Shown here in pieces: positions 1-8,641 of a stretch of 64,000 bases of DNA (within the stretch, counting starts at the first letter, position 1; every line of letters starts with the position of its first letter). A program made the position numbers and the translations under genes. Source of the DNA: Planctomycetaceae bacterium (lineage in GTDB: Bacteria; Planctomycetota; UBA1135; GCA-002686595); NCBI GenBank assembly GCA_016125265.1, contig WGMC01000006.1, positions 1-64,000 on the forward strand, in the 5' to 3' direction. The notes below the pieces were generated by a model. It was not told the origin of the DNA, did no database searches, and saw only the letters and a list, made by a program, of their open reading frames with translations.

Positions 1-174
1 CCGGCAGACGTGCACTTTGGCCGCGCGTCGGCGGTCCGGGGGGAGCGCGCCAGGATCCTCGCCAGCGCTTACGAACGCCACCCCGAGCGCTTCGTGCGCC
101 GGCCACCCACCCCGCCAGCCCTGCCAGCCGCCGTCTGGATCAACCCGCCCGCCAACGCCCAAGCGCTCCCGTAA
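1..174 (+). CDS. IS transposase, C-terminal end (continues left of window)
   Basis: Frame 1 is open from the window edge to a TAA at 172-174. It encodes 57 residues resembling the C-terminus of rve-type (IS3/IS481-like) transposases: a D-V-H-F-G-R start, an Ala/Arg-rich helix, HPERFVRRPPTPPALP and a terminal AVWINPP motif. That tail follows the DDE catalytic core, which would lie outside the window. A sequence of TGT...ACA form, TGTCTCAAAGTCATTGACA (189-207), lies just downstream and may be the element's right end; this cannot be proven without the left end. Intactness of the transposase cannot be judged here. It lies directly against a 5'-truncated phosphoribosyltransferase, so insertion probably broke that gene. 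Confidence 0.6.
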   Translation, partial: PADVHFGRASAVRGERARILASAYERHPERFVRRPPTPPALPAAVWINPPANAQALP

Positions 175-205
175 ACTCACCCGGGAACTGTCTCAAAGTC
201 ATTGA

Positions 206-562
206 CAACTTCCGCAGCTTGGCGGATCGGTGCTGCAGGCACTGCTCCGGACCCAGGCCGTGCCGAAATCCAGCTTCGCACCCAAGGGCGAGCGGCCGAC
301 GGTGGATCGACACATGGAAACGATCGCCGCGAGATCGCAACTGCTTCACCCCATGAGGCTCGTCGTCGTGGACGATGTGGTCACCAAAGGGGCCACCCTG
401 CTGGCGAGCGCCCTCCGGCTGCAGGAGGCGTTTCCGACTGCCGAAGTGAGGTGCTTTGCGATGGTGCGGACGTTGGGGCGCGAGCCGGACGTCCCGCAGG
501 TGCTGGATCCATGTGTAGGGGAGATCCGTTGGGACGGCGAGGACGTCTGGCGGGAGCCCTGA
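206..562 (+). pseudogene. Phosphoribosyltransferase-like protein, N-terminus missing
   Basis: The frame opens after a TGA at 203-205; the first usable start is GTG 230, giving 110 residues. The type I phosphoribosyltransferase PRPP loop is clear: hydrophobic strand then VVVDDVVTKGATLLAS, residues about 45-60, the two acidic residues and the T/S-K-G-A-T loop that bind Mg-PRPP. A following strand (EVRCFAMVRT) also fits a ComF/orotate-PRTase-like fold. Family proteins normally have about 100 more residues, including the substrate hood, before this loop; none are encoded here. The open frame begins immediately downstream of the IS end, so the gene looks decapitated by insertion. Whether the fragment is still expressed is unknown. 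Confidence 0.55.
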
Positions 563-611
563 ATGGCCTTCTGGGGCGCCGGGACCGGGGTGTGCGGTGG
601 TTCTGTGGGGC

Positions 612-640
612 TTGGTGGGGGGCGCCTGGGGGGGTACACT
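612..640 (+). promoter_or_regulatory. Possible sigma70-type promoter before the omega gene
   Basis: TTGGTG at 612-617 and TACACT at 635-640 are separated by 17 bases, the ideal spacing, with 3/6 and 4/6 matches to the -35 and -10 consensus. They lie in a G-rich intergenic stretch about 95 bases upstream of the small gene at 736. Judged by eye only. Confidence 0.3.
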
Positions 641-735
641 AGGCGGTTCGCGCGCTGGGGTTTGGTGCTGGCGGGTGGGATCGGGGCCTTCCTCGCGGGG
701 GGCTCGATGGGACAACTTTTTGGGGTTTGACGATC

Positions 736-963
736 ATGCCGGGTACGCACGCTGCTGATACGACGCTTCCGCAACGGCTTCAGAAGTCGGTGTCGGGGTC
801 GTTCCACAAGACCGCTCTGCTGCAGAAGCGGGTGCGCGAGTTGATCAAGGGGGCGGCGCCGCTCATCGAGACGCGCGAGCGCAACCCCATCAAGGTCGCG
901 TTCTTGGAGATGGAGCGGGGGCTCATCGAGCTCATCCCCGAAGAGGAGCGTCCGGTCCTCTGA
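736..963 (+). CDS. rpoZ: Putative RNA polymerase omega subunit
   Basis: A 75-residue protein. Its middle, LLQKRVRELIKGAAPLIE followed by RNPIKVAFLEMERGLIEL, has the omega layout: a helix of the form KR-ARELV-GA, a short loop, then P-x-x-VA-xE-I-xxG-LI. Omega binds beta' and helps assemble RNA polymerase. ATG 736 is preferred over an in-frame TTG at 727. The gene heads a same-strand series (two sulfatase-fold lipoproteins, lpxK, lpxL, hldE), starting 25 bases before the next gene. Bacterial omega subunits often sit among housekeeping genes. The assignment rests on short motifs only, so an unrelated small helical protein is possible. Confidence 0.55.
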   Translation: MPGTHAADTTLPQRLQKSVSGSFHKTALLQKRVRELIKGAAPLIETRERNPIKVAFLEMERGLIELIPEEERPVL

Positions 964-988
964 CCTAGGGGCGACGGAGCTCTTGGCC

Positions 989-2569
989 ATGCCGCGCGTC
1001 GGTCCGCGGGCGTCCCTTCGCGGGGCGCGGCCGGCGCTGCGCGCGGCCGCGGAACGCGGGGCGGCGCACTGCGCAGGATGGGCTCGCCTTGTCGCGGTCT
1101 TCGGGCTGGTCTGGCTCGGTGGCTGTGGGCCGGAGCGGGCCAAGGCTCCTGCCACCGATCTGGTGGTTTGGATCGTCGTGGACACTCTGCGGGCGGATGC
1201 TCTTGGGGCCTACGGGCGCTGGGAGCAGTTTGCGGAGCACGGCGACGGCGCGGCTGCGGCGGATGGGACCGACGCGGACGGAGCGGCGCGGACTGGGGCT
1301 CGGCCGGATGCAGGCGGCGGGACGGTCGCAGCCACGCCGCACCTCGATCGGTTTGCTGCTGAGGACGCGCTTGTGTTCGAGGCGGCGTACGCGGTCAGTC
1401 CGTGGACGGCGCCCAGTTTGGTGTCGCAGGCCACGGGGCTCTATCCGCACGAACACGGCGTGATTCGGCTGTTGCAGCCGGTGCCGGCGGGGCTCGTCAC
1501 GGTGCCGGAGGCGCTGCGTGCGGAGGGGTGGCGCACCGGTGGCGCGACGGGGAACTTCGTCGCCACGGGGCTGCTTGGGTTCGACCAGGGCTTCGAGGAG
1601 TTCGACGACCAGCACGCCAAGGGGCACGAGGGCAGCTCCGTCGATGAGCTGGTCGCGGCGACGCTGGGGCAGCTCGATCGGTTTGGTGCGCAGCCGGGGG
1701 AGGGGCGGTTTTTGTGGGCGCTTTGGTTCGAGCCCCACTGGCGTTACATCCTGCATCCGGGGCTGCGGTTTGGGCCGGCGCCGGGCGTAGATGGTGCGGT
1801 GACGGGTGGGGAGGAGCTTGGCGTATTGCGGCGGCGGGCGGCGGCGCGCAGGTCGGCGGGCGCGGCGGATGCGCTGACCGAGCGCGACCTCGCGGTGCTG
1901 CGTGGGCTCTACCAGAGCGAAGTGGCGCGCATCGATCGCGCGTTTGGGCAACTGCGTGCGGAACTCGAGGCGCGGGGCCTCTGGGAGCGCGCCCTCGTGG
2001 TGTTCACGGCCGACCACGGCGAGCAGTTGGGCGAGGGCGGTTGGCTCGGGCACACGGAGAACCTGTCCCAGGCGCTGATGCACGTGCCGCTGCTCGTCAA
2101 GCTGCCCGGGCCCCCGCGGCCGGGGCGGGTTGCGGCGCGCGTGTCGCAGGTGGATTTGGCGCCGGGGATTTTGGAGGCACTCGGGCTCGATCCCGCGGCC
2201 CTCGGGCGGCCGCCGGGGGCGCCTTCCCTCGGGCCGCTGCTGAAGGATCCGAGCGGGCCGGCGCCGCGGGACGAGATCCTGCTGCACGTGGACTTCGCGC
2301 CGGTGATCGACGCGTCCTCCACACCGAAGGTGCTGCAGTGGGGTGTGGTGGATGCCACGACGGGGCTCAAGTGGGTGGTCGACCACCGGGATCCGTCGGG
2401 CGCGCCCCGGGGCAGCCTGTACGATCTCGCCGTGGACCAAAGGGAAGAGCGCAATCTGGCTGCGGACGAGGCCTTTCCGGCGGCGGCGCGGGCCATCGCG
2501 CGGCGCCTTGGGCTGGTGCCGGAGCCGTTGGGCGCACGCTCGGGTGGCGAGCGTGTGACGCCGCGGTGA
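989..2569 (+). CDS. Sulfatase-fold lipoprotein with Thr nucleophile position (1 of 2)
   Basis: A 526-residue alkaline phosphatase superfamily protein. A hydrophobic leader ends in a lipobox (WLGGC, Cys46), so it should be a periplasm-facing lipoprotein. The N-terminal metal-binding strand is VVWIVVDTLRAD (first metal Asp about 65) and the C-terminal metal site is FTADHGEQLGEGG. In true sulfatases the nucleophile motif is C/S-x-P-S-R; here it reads SPWTAPSLVSQATG with Thr140 in the Cys position and no following Arg. Thr is the nucleophile in phosphoethanolamine/phosphoglycerol transferases of this superfamily, so phosphoester chemistry is more likely than sulfate-ester hydrolysis. ATG 989 is preceded by GGAG at 976-979. 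A low-complexity insert lies at residues 82-112. It is followed after 5 bases by a paralogue. Confidence 0.8.
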   Translation: MPRVGPRASLRGARPALRAAAERGAAHCAGWARLVAVFGLVWLGGCGPERAKAPATDLVVWIVVDTLRADALGAYGRWEQFAEHGDGAAAADGTDADGAARTGARPDAGGGTVAATPHLDRFAAEDALVFEAAYAVSPWTAPSLVSQATGLYPHEHGVIRLLQPVPAGLVTVPEALRAEGWRTGGATGNFVATGLLGFDQGFEEFDDQHAKGHEGSSVDELVAATLGQLDRFGAQPGEGRFLWALWFEPHWRYILHPGLRFGPAPGVDGAVTGGEELGVLRRRAAARRSAGAADALTERDLAVLRGLYQSEVARIDRAFGQLRAELEARGLWERALVVFTADHGEQLGEGGWLGHTENLSQALMHVPLLVKLPGPPRPGRVAARVSQVDLAPGILEALGLDPAALGRPPGAPSLGPLLKDPSGPAPRDEILLHVDFAPVIDASSTPKVLQWGVVDATTGLKWVVDHRDPSGAPRGSLYDLAVDQREERNLAADEAFPAAARAIARRLGLVPEPLGARSGGERVTPR

Positions 2570-2574
2570 AGGGA

Positions 2575-3942
2575 ATGGGGCGAGTGGGCGTGTTTCAAGC
2601 GGCGGCGTGTTTGGCGCTCGCGCTCGTCAGCGCGGGTTGCGGCTCCAAACAAACCCCGCCCAAGGGCGTGCTGCTCCTCGTCGTCGACACGCTGCGGCAG
2701 GATTCGCTGTCGGTCTATGGATACGAGCGCGAGACCTCGCCGCGCATCGATCGGTTCGCGCGCGAACGCGGCGTGATCTTCGACGGCGCGCGTTCGGCGG
2801 CCCCGTGGACCAAACCCTCGATGGCGTCGATGTTGACGGGGCTCGAGCCGCGCCAACACGGGGTGACCTTGCACCACCACCGGCTGCACTCCGCGCTCGA
2901 AACGCTGCCGGAAGTGTTCGGCGCGGCCGGTTGGGACACGGCAGCGGTGCAGAGCAACATGCTGCTTTCAAGTGTGTTCGGCTACGACCAGGGTTTTGGT
3001 GTGTACCAGGAGGACCACCTCGCGACCCACCGCACGTCGACGGGCGAGGGGATCAACCAGGCCGCGCTCGCGTGGCTGGATGGGCGCGCCGACACGACGC
3101 GTCCATGGTTCCTCTGGGTGCACCACTACGAGCCCCACTTCGATTACTTGCACTGGCCCGGCTTGACGTACGACACCGGGTACGACGGACCGCTGACGGG
3201 GGAGGAGACGATGGAGACCCTGGTCGCCTACACGTCGCACCTCGGCCCTAAGGAGATCGCGTTCCTGCGCGGGCGCTACGACGGCGAGATCCGCCGGCAG
3301 GACCAACTCGTCGGCGATCTTCTGGATGGATTGCAGGCGCGGGGGCAGCTCGACGACACGCTCGTTGTGTTCACCTCCGACCACGGCGAAGAGTTCTTGG
3401 AGCACGGCGAGCTGAGCCACCGGCACAAGTTGTTCGACGTGCTCGTGCATGTGCCGCTCGTGATCGCGCGGCCGCGTGAAAAACAACCCGGGCGCCGTGT
3501 CGCGACTCCTGTCGGGCTGTTGGATTTGGGTCGCACGGTGCTCGACTTGGCGGGTCTCGGAACTAGCACGTTCCCAGGGCACAGCTTCGCACCCGTATTG
3601 GGCTCGAAACGCGCCAAGGACCTGCCGCCTGTCGTCGCGCACACCTCGACCATCGAGGGCAATCCCGAGGGCGCGCCGCGGCAGATGGACATGCTGCTCG
3701 ACGGCCACTTCAAGTTGGTGCGCGACCTCGACCAAGGCACACGGTCCCTCTTCGATCTGTCGCAGGATCCGGGCGAGAAGGCCGATCTTGCGGCGCGGGA
3801 CCCGAAGCGCGTTTTGGAGATGGAGCGCGAACTCGTGCGTTATTTGGACCTTTCGCGGCGGCGCGGCGGCGCCCTCGAACCCGAAGCGGTGCAGCTCTCG
3901 CAAGAGCAGATCCAGCGCATGCGCGAGTTGGGCTACTTCTGA
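2575..3942 (+). CDS. Sulfatase-fold lipoprotein with Thr nucleophile position (2 of 2)
   Basis: A 455-residue paralogue of the preceding gene. The signal peptide ends in a lipobox (LVSAGC, Cys22). Metal-binding motifs are VLLLVVDTLRQD near residues 32-43 and FTSDHGEEFLEHGE; the nucleophile region reads APWTKPSMASMLTG with Thr79 where sulfatases have Cys. The C-terminus LRDLDQGTRSLFDL-SQDPGE is the usual sulfatase ending that packs on the core. AAGGGA sits directly before ATG 2575, so a GTG at 2584 with better spacing is an alternative start. It ends 7 bases before lpxK. Placement inside a lipid A operon suggests an envelope substrate such as a phospho-headgroup on lipid A or core; that is inference. 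Confidence 0.8.
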   Translation: MGRVGVFQAAACLALALVSAGCGSKQTPPKGVLLLVVDTLRQDSLSVYGYERETSPRIDRFARERGVIFDGARSAAPWTKPSMASMLTGLEPRQHGVTLHHHRLHSALETLPEVFGAAGWDTAAVQSNMLLSSVFGYDQGFGVYQEDHLATHRTSTGEGINQAALAWLDGRADTTRPWFLWVHHYEPHFDYLHWPGLTYDTGYDGPLTGEETMETLVAYTSHLGPKEIAFLRGRYDGEIRRQDQLVGDLLDGLQARGQLDDTLVVFTSDHGEEFLEHGELSHRHKLFDVLVHVPLVIARPREKQPGRRVATPVGLLDLGRTVLDLAGLGTSTFPGHSFAPVLGSKRAKDLPPVVAHTSTIEGNPEGAPRQMDMLLDGHFKLVRDLDQGTRSLFDLSQDPGEKADLAARDPKRVLEMERELVRYLDLSRRRGGALEPEAVQLSQEQIQRMRELGYF

Positions 3943-3949
3943 AGGGCCC

Positions 3950-5011
3950 ATGGCGCGTGGTACGAAAACGCGGCCCGAGGACGTGCTGGCACGCCGCGGC
4001 GGCGCCGTCGAGGCGCTTTGGGCGCCGGCGCTGCTTTTCGGGCTGGCGAGCGAGGTGCGCCGGCGGCTCTACGACGGCGGCCTTTTGCCCGTGGCGCGCG
4101 CGGGTGTGCCCGTGGTTAGCCTCGGCAATCTGAGCGCCGGCGGCACGGGCAAAACGCCGTTTGCGCTGTGGCTCGCGAAGTGGTTCCAGGCGCGCGGCCA
4201 CAAACCGGGGCTGTTGTCGCGGGGATACGGGCGCAAGGGCGACGGTCCGGGCGACGAAGCTCGCATGCTGCAAGCGCGCCTGGGCGGTGCGCCGCAGGTC
4301 GAGGATCCCGATCGTGTGCGCGGCGCGAAGGCACTGGTGGCCAAGGGCGCAGATGTCGTTCTCCTCGACGACGGATTCCAGCACCGGCGGCTCGCGCGCG
4401 ACGTGGATCTGGTGCTGGTCGATGCGACGCGGCCCTTTGGTTTGCCCTACGACGCGCGCGGACGTGCGCTCGCGGCGCCGCTGCCGCGTGGGCTCCTGCG
4501 CGAGCGCCCCGCGGCCCTGGCGCGCGCCGACGGCATCGTGCTGACCCGCGCGGACCAGGTGGATGGCACGCGGCGCGCGGAGTTGCTCGCGCGGATCGAA
4601 CGACTCGCTCCCGGCACACCGGTGGCCATCGCGCGCCATGCACCGGTGCGGCTGGTGGGTGGAAACGAAGCGCGACCGCTCGACACTCTGCGCGGCTGCG
4701 ACGTCGACCTGGTCAGCGGCATCGGAAATCCCGAAGCGTTCGAGCGCACCGTGCGCGACCTCGGCGCTTCGGTGCGCGAACACCGGCGCTTTCCCGACCA
4801 CCACGCGTACACGGAGGGCGATCTCGTGGGGCTGGGCGAGGGCGGGCGCTGGATCGTCACCACGCAGAAGGACGCGGTGAAGCTGGCGGATTTGGGCGCG
4901 GCCGCCGGGCCCGTTTGGGCGCTCGAAGTGGACCTTGCGATCGACGGGGGACTCGGTGCCCTCGAGGCACTGCTGGAAAAGGTGCTGGTCCCGCGCCGGA
5001 GCGCCCCATGA
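3950..5011 (+). CDS. lpxK: Tetraacyldisaccharide 4'-kinase LpxK
   Basis: A 353-residue inner-membrane-associated kinase that phosphorylates the 4' position of the lipid A disaccharide precursor. The unusual P-loop is SLGNLSAGGTGKTPFA (GGTGKT at residues 64-69), followed by LLSRGYGRKG and the family signature DDGFQHRRLARD (140-151), which holds catalytic and Mg-binding acids. Length matches the family (about 310-360). GAAGGG at 3941-3946 precedes ATG 3950. Its stop overlaps the next start (ATGA at 5008-5011), so it should be cotranslated with the lipid A acyltransferase. Confidence 0.93.
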   Translation: MARGTKTRPEDVLARRGGAVEALWAPALLFGLASEVRRRLYDGGLLPVARAGVPVVSLGNLSAGGTGKTPFALWLAKWFQARGHKPGLLSRGYGRKGDGPGDEARMLQARLGGAPQVEDPDRVRGAKALVAKGADVVLLDDGFQHRRLARDVDLVLVDATRPFGLPYDARGRALAAPLPRGLLRERPAALARADGIVLTRADQVDGTRRAELLARIERLAPGTPVAIARHAPVRLVGGNEARPLDTLRGCDVDLVSGIGNPEAFERTVRDLGASVREHRRFPDHHAYTEGDLVGLGEGGRWIVTTQKDAVKLADLGAAAGPVWALEVDLAIDGGLGALEALLEKVLVPRRSAP

Positions 5012-6069
5012 ACACCGCGGGCCCGGAGCATCTGGCGCCGTTCGCGCCGCCGCGGCCAAAGGGCGCGCTGCCGCCCGGGGTCGACGGCTCGTGGCCCGTG
5101 GAGCCCTCGGAGGAGGTGCACGGCACCGACCAAAGTGCGCTGGCGCGCGCGGTCTATTGGGCCGCGCGCGGTGCGTTGGCGGTCCTGGCGCGCGCCCCGG
5201 ATCGAGTGCTCGAGCCGGTGCTTTGGACCTTCGCGCGCCTCGCCCGGCGGTTCGACGGCCGGCACACGCGCGCGGCGCGCCAGTTCCTGACCCAGGCCTA
5301 TCCGGACGACACGCCGGAAGTCCGCGAAGGGCGGGTGCTCACGGCGTACCGCCACTTCCTCGATGTGGTGGTGACGAGCGCGCGGCTCGCCGCGCGTCCG
5401 CCGGGTTCGTTCCCGCTGGCCGACGTGGAGGTGGTCGAAGACCGCGAGGTGACGAAGCCCGGTGACCTCGAGGCCTACTTTGCCGCGACCGGTGGACGCA
5501 TCGCCGTGACCGCCCACTTGGGCGACTGGGAGCTGGGCTCGGCCGTGATGCCGTGGGTCGGCCTGGGGCCCGTGTACGCGATCGGAAAGCCGCCGCGGAA
5601 CCACTTCCTGTCGCGCCACATGCTGCAAACCCGCGAGGCCCGCGGCATCCGCGTCCTGGCCCGCCGCGGCGCCATGGCCGAGGCACCGGGGGTCATTGCA
5701 TCGGGCGGCACCCTGGCCCTGCTCCTCGACCAGCGCGCGCGCATGAAACCCGTGCTCGCGCCCTTCTTTGGCCGGCCGGCGCGCTGCGACCGCTCGGCCG
5801 GGGTGCTCGTCAAACGGCTCAAGGCGCCCGTGATGCTGGCCTATTGCCTGCGGTTGCCGGGTCGAAAGCGCCGATACCGCCTGGAATGCGGCCCGGTCTA
5901 CTGGCCCGAACAGGTCTCCCGTTGGACTCCCGAGGAGTTCGCGACCCGGATCAACGCCGCCTTCGAACGTAAGATACGGCAGTACCCCGAGCAGTACTTC
6001 TGGCTGCACGACCGCTACCGCGACACCCCGGTCGAGGCTCCGCCCGAAACGACCGTTCCCGAGCGATGA
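5008..6069 (+). CDS. lpxL: Lipid A biosynthesis lauroyl/myristoyl acyltransferase (LpxL/HtrB family)
   Basis: A 353-residue late acyltransferase that adds a secondary acyl chain to Kdo-lipid A. The catalytic H-x4-(D/E) motif is present as AHLGDWEL (His170, Glu175). Further family blocks follow: GKPPRN, ARRGAM, LLLDQRA and FFGRPA, with the late EQYFWLHDRY motif typical of HtrB/LpxL/LpxM. The N-terminal 45 residues are proline-rich and longer than in E. coli; a hydrophobic helix near residues 46-75 is the likely membrane anchor. The start overlaps lpxK (ATGA) and the end overlaps hldE (ATGA at 6066-6069). No kdtA (Kdo transferase) is present in this cluster, so it must lie elsewhere. Confidence 0.88.
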   Translation: MNTAGPEHLAPFAPPRPKGALPPGVDGSWPVEPSEEVHGTDQSALARAVYWAARGALAVLARAPDRVLEPVLWTFARLARRFDGRHTRAARQFLTQAYPDDTPEVREGRVLTAYRHFLDVVVTSARLAARPPGSFPLADVEVVEDREVTKPGDLEAYFAATGGRIAVTAHLGDWELGSAVMPWVGLGPVYAIGKPPRNHFLSRHMLQTREARGIRVLARRGAMAEAPGVIASGGTLALLLDQRARMKPVLAPFFGRPARCDRSAGVLVKRLKAPVMLAYCLRLPGRKRRYRLECGPVYWPEQVSRWTPEEFATRINAAFERKIRQYPEQYFWLHDRYRDTPVEAPPETTVPER

Positions 6070-7529
6070 ACCGACGCGAGCTGATCGAACACCTGGACGC
6101 ACTGGGGCGCCCCCGCGTGCTGATCGTCGGCGACTTGATCGTCGATCGCTACGTCAGTGGCGACGTCAGCCGCATCTCGCCGGAAGCGCCCATTCCGATC
6201 CTGCTCGCGGCGTCGCAGGAAGAGCGCATCGGCGGTGCCGGCAACGTGGCCGCCAACCTGCGCGCGATGGAGGCGTCGGTCGAGATCGTCGGTGTGCTCG
6301 GCGAGGATTCGAGCGCCGACGGGATGTTGGCGCTGCTCGGCGGCATCGGTGTCGAAACGGGCGGCTGTGTGCGCGATGGTGGGCGGCCGACGACCTTGAA
6401 GCTGCGCCTCGTCAGCGGTGTGCAGCAGATGCTGCGCGTCGATTGGGAAGAGGCGCGGCCGCTGCCGGCGCAGGTGGAGGCGCGGCTCTTGCAGGGTCTC
6501 GAAGCGCGAGTCGCCGCGGCGGATGCGGTCGTGCTGTCGGACTACGGCAAGGGGGTGCTCACGACGAAGGTGCTGCGCACGGTGATCGACGCGGCGCGCG
6601 CGGCGAACAAACCGGTGCTGGTCGACCCGAAGGGGCGCGACTTCTCGCGCTACAAGGGCGCCACGCTGCTGACGCCGAACCGGCGCGAAGCGGAGGAGGC
6701 CCTGGGGCGCAAACTCGATTCGCTCGAGGCGTTGCCCGAGGCGGCGCTCGAGTTGAAACGCACCGCGGACCTCGCGATGAGCGTGATCACGCTGGGCGCG
6801 GACGGCATCTTCTTCTTGGGGAAGGGCGGCCAATCGGGTCGCGTTCCTACGGTGGCGCGCGCGGTGTTCGACGTCACGGGCGCGGGAGATACGGTGATCG
6901 CGCAGTTGGCGCTGGCGCTCGGCGCGGGGCTCGATCTCGAAACGGCCGTGCACCTGGCGAACCACGGTGCGGGGATCGTAGTCGGCCGCCGCGGCGCGGC
7001 GTCGGTCACACGCCAGGAGCTGCGCGCGGCGTTGGGTTCGGGGGACCCGCAGCTCGGCAAGGTGCTGCGGCCCGAGGACGTCGAATCCGCGGTGGCGCTG
7101 TGGCGCAGCGAGGGCAAACGCATCGTTTTCACCAACGGGTGTTTCGACGTCCTGCACGCCGGGCACACGCGCTACCTGGGTTTCGCGCGCTCGCGCGGCG
7201 ACGCCTTGATCGTCGGTGTCAACGACGACGCCAGCGTGAAGCGCCTGAAGGGCCCGACGCGGCCCGTGAATGGGCTCGAGGACCGCATGGAAGTGCTGGC
7301 GGCCCTCGAGATGGTCGACGCGGTCGTGCCCTTTGGCGACGACACGCCGGCGGCGCTCATCGAACGCATCACGCCCCACATCTTGGTGAAGGGCGAGGAC
7401 TGGAAGGACAAGGGAGTCGTCGGCCGCGAGTGGGTCGAGCGCCACGGCGGCGAGGTGATCCTGGCGCCGCTGCTCGTGGGGCGGTCGACGAGTGCGATCT
7501 TGGAGCGCTCCCGGGGCGCCAAGACGTAG
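6066..7529 (+). CDS. hldE: Bifunctional heptose-7-P kinase / heptose-1-P adenylyltransferase HldE
   Basis: A 487-residue two-domain enzyme making ADP-D-glycero-D-manno-heptose for the LPS core. The N-terminal ribokinase (PfkB) domain, residues about 15-325, has the GGAGNVAAN sugar-binding motif (56-64) and the TGAGDT catalytic loop (Asp275). The C-terminal nucleotidyltransferase domain, about 345-480, starts FTNGCFDVLHAGH with the HxGH signature at 364-367 and contains the KGPTRPVN loop. It overlaps lpxL by ATGA, and ends the lipid A run: the next gene is 183 bases away. A second, split copy of both activities occurs at 12266-13833. Confidence 0.93.
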   Translation: MNRRELIEHLDALGRPRVLIVGDLIVDRYVSGDVSRISPEAPIPILLAASQEERIGGAGNVAANLRAMEASVEIVGVLGEDSSADGMLALLGGIGVETGGCVRDGGRPTTLKLRLVSGVQQMLRVDWEEARPLPAQVEARLLQGLEARVAAADAVVLSDYGKGVLTTKVLRTVIDAARAANKPVLVDPKGRDFSRYKGATLLTPNRREAEEALGRKLDSLEALPEAALELKRTADLAMSVITLGADGIFFLGKGGQSGRVPTVARAVFDVTGAGDTVIAQLALALGAGLDLETAVHLANHGAGIVVGRRGAASVTRQELRAALGSGDPQLGKVLRPEDVESAVALWRSEGKRIVFTNGCFDVLHAGHTRYLGFARSRGDALIVGVNDDASVKRLKGPTRPVNGLEDRMEVLAALEMVDAVVPFGDDTPAALIERITPHILVKGEDWKDKGVVGREWVERHGGEVILAPLLVGRSTSAILERSRGAKT

Positions 7530-7712
7530 ACCGCCGCGGCGCCGACCTGAACGGCGCGCCGACCTGAACGGGGCGCCCGGAACCCCAAGGCGGCCGCGGC
7601 GGCGGCCCCGCCGACCCGGAATCCGCTCACCCGACCGGCGCCGGCCCGTACTTCTTCGGCTCCGCCTGGCATAACCTGCGATCCGTTCCCCCGGCCCCTG
7701 CTCCCCCCGCCT

Positions 7713-8606
7713 ATGCGCCCCACGTTTCCTCCCGACCCGCGGCTCCTGGGCCGAGCGCCCGCACCGCTGATCGCCGCACTGCTTTTGGCCCTTTGCGGGG
7801 GCGGCTATTTGCTCTGGAGCAACCTCGGCGCGAAACCCGACCCCCTGGCCGTCGAGAAGGAGTCCGGGGCGGTTGCGGCGAAGGGCGAGGTGGAACTCGC
7901 ACCCTTGGCCGACGCGCCGGCCATCGCGCAGTCGGAAGGCGGTGAGAGCCCAGCGGTCCAGGCCGCCGATGTCGCCGCGGGACTTCCCGATCCGCGCGTG
8001 TGGAACAAGGATCGGGTCGACAAGGTGCTCGAAACCTTCTGGGGCCGCGAGCCCGACATCGACGCGTTGTTGCAGATGGTGCGCGAGCTGGGCGAACGCG
8101 CCGTCGTCGTCGAGGAGAGCGTGTGGACCGAGGAGGAGATCTCCACGGTGCGCGGCCGAGTCGAGATCGAAGGCATGGATCTGGCGGGGGAGTTCCAGAT
8201 CCAGCGGAACCGCATCGAAGTCGCGCTCGACGGGCCGTCCAAGATTCCCGGCACCGAGAGCCGCACGTTCCGCATCAGCCTGCGGACCGGGGAGATCGGC
8301 ATCGAAACCAGCGGCGCGTACATCAGCCATCTGGTGCCCGAAACCGAGGTGCAAAGTGTGCACGAGCTCGCCACCGCGCGGCATCCGGTGGGTTGGGAGG
8401 TGTCGGTCAGTTATTCGCGCGGCACGCGCGCGCAGCCGGTGCTGCTCTCCGATCCGCTTGCGTTCGACTACGACGAGTACGGTCCGCTGCCGAAGGAACC
8501 GGTCTGGACGGACGAGCCCGTGGCCGAGATCGTCGATCGCACGCGCCTCGACTTCTCGGCGTGGAACCAGTGGCGCTCGAAGATCGAGGCGCACAAGCCC
8601 CAGTGA
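7713..8606 (+). CDS. Membrane-anchored protein of unknown function
   Basis: A 297-residue protein with one N-terminal transmembrane helix (about residues 18-37, LIAALLLALCGGGYLLW) and a large, mostly acidic extracytoplasmic part. After a low-complexity Ala/Glu linker (45-90) comes a soluble domain containing alternating strands, for example TVRGRVEIEGMDLAGEF and SRTFRISLRTGEIGIE, and a Trp-rich end (FSAWNQWRS). No family was recognised. It follows the lipid A operon on the same strand after a 183-base gap, so cotranscription is uncertain. Codon use matches its neighbours and the start at ATG 7713 agrees with the TM helix, so it looks like a genuine gene. Confidence 0.6.
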   Translation: MRPTFPPDPRLLGRAPAPLIAALLLALCGGGYLLWSNLGAKPDPLAVEKESGAVAAKGEVELAPLADAPAIAQSEGGESPAVQAADVAAGLPDPRVWNKDRVDKVLETFWGREPDIDALLQMVRELGERAVVVEESVWTEEEISTVRGRVEIEGMDLAGEFQIQRNRIEVALDGPSKIPGTESRTFRISLRTGEIGIETSGAYISHLVPETEVQSVHELATARHPVGWEVSVSYSRGTRAQPVLLSDPLAFDYDEYGPLPKEPVWTDEPVAEIVDRTRLDFSAWNQWRSKIEAHKPQ

Positions 8607-8641
8607 CGATGGGGCCCCAGTAGCGAAGGGGTAGGCGCGGC

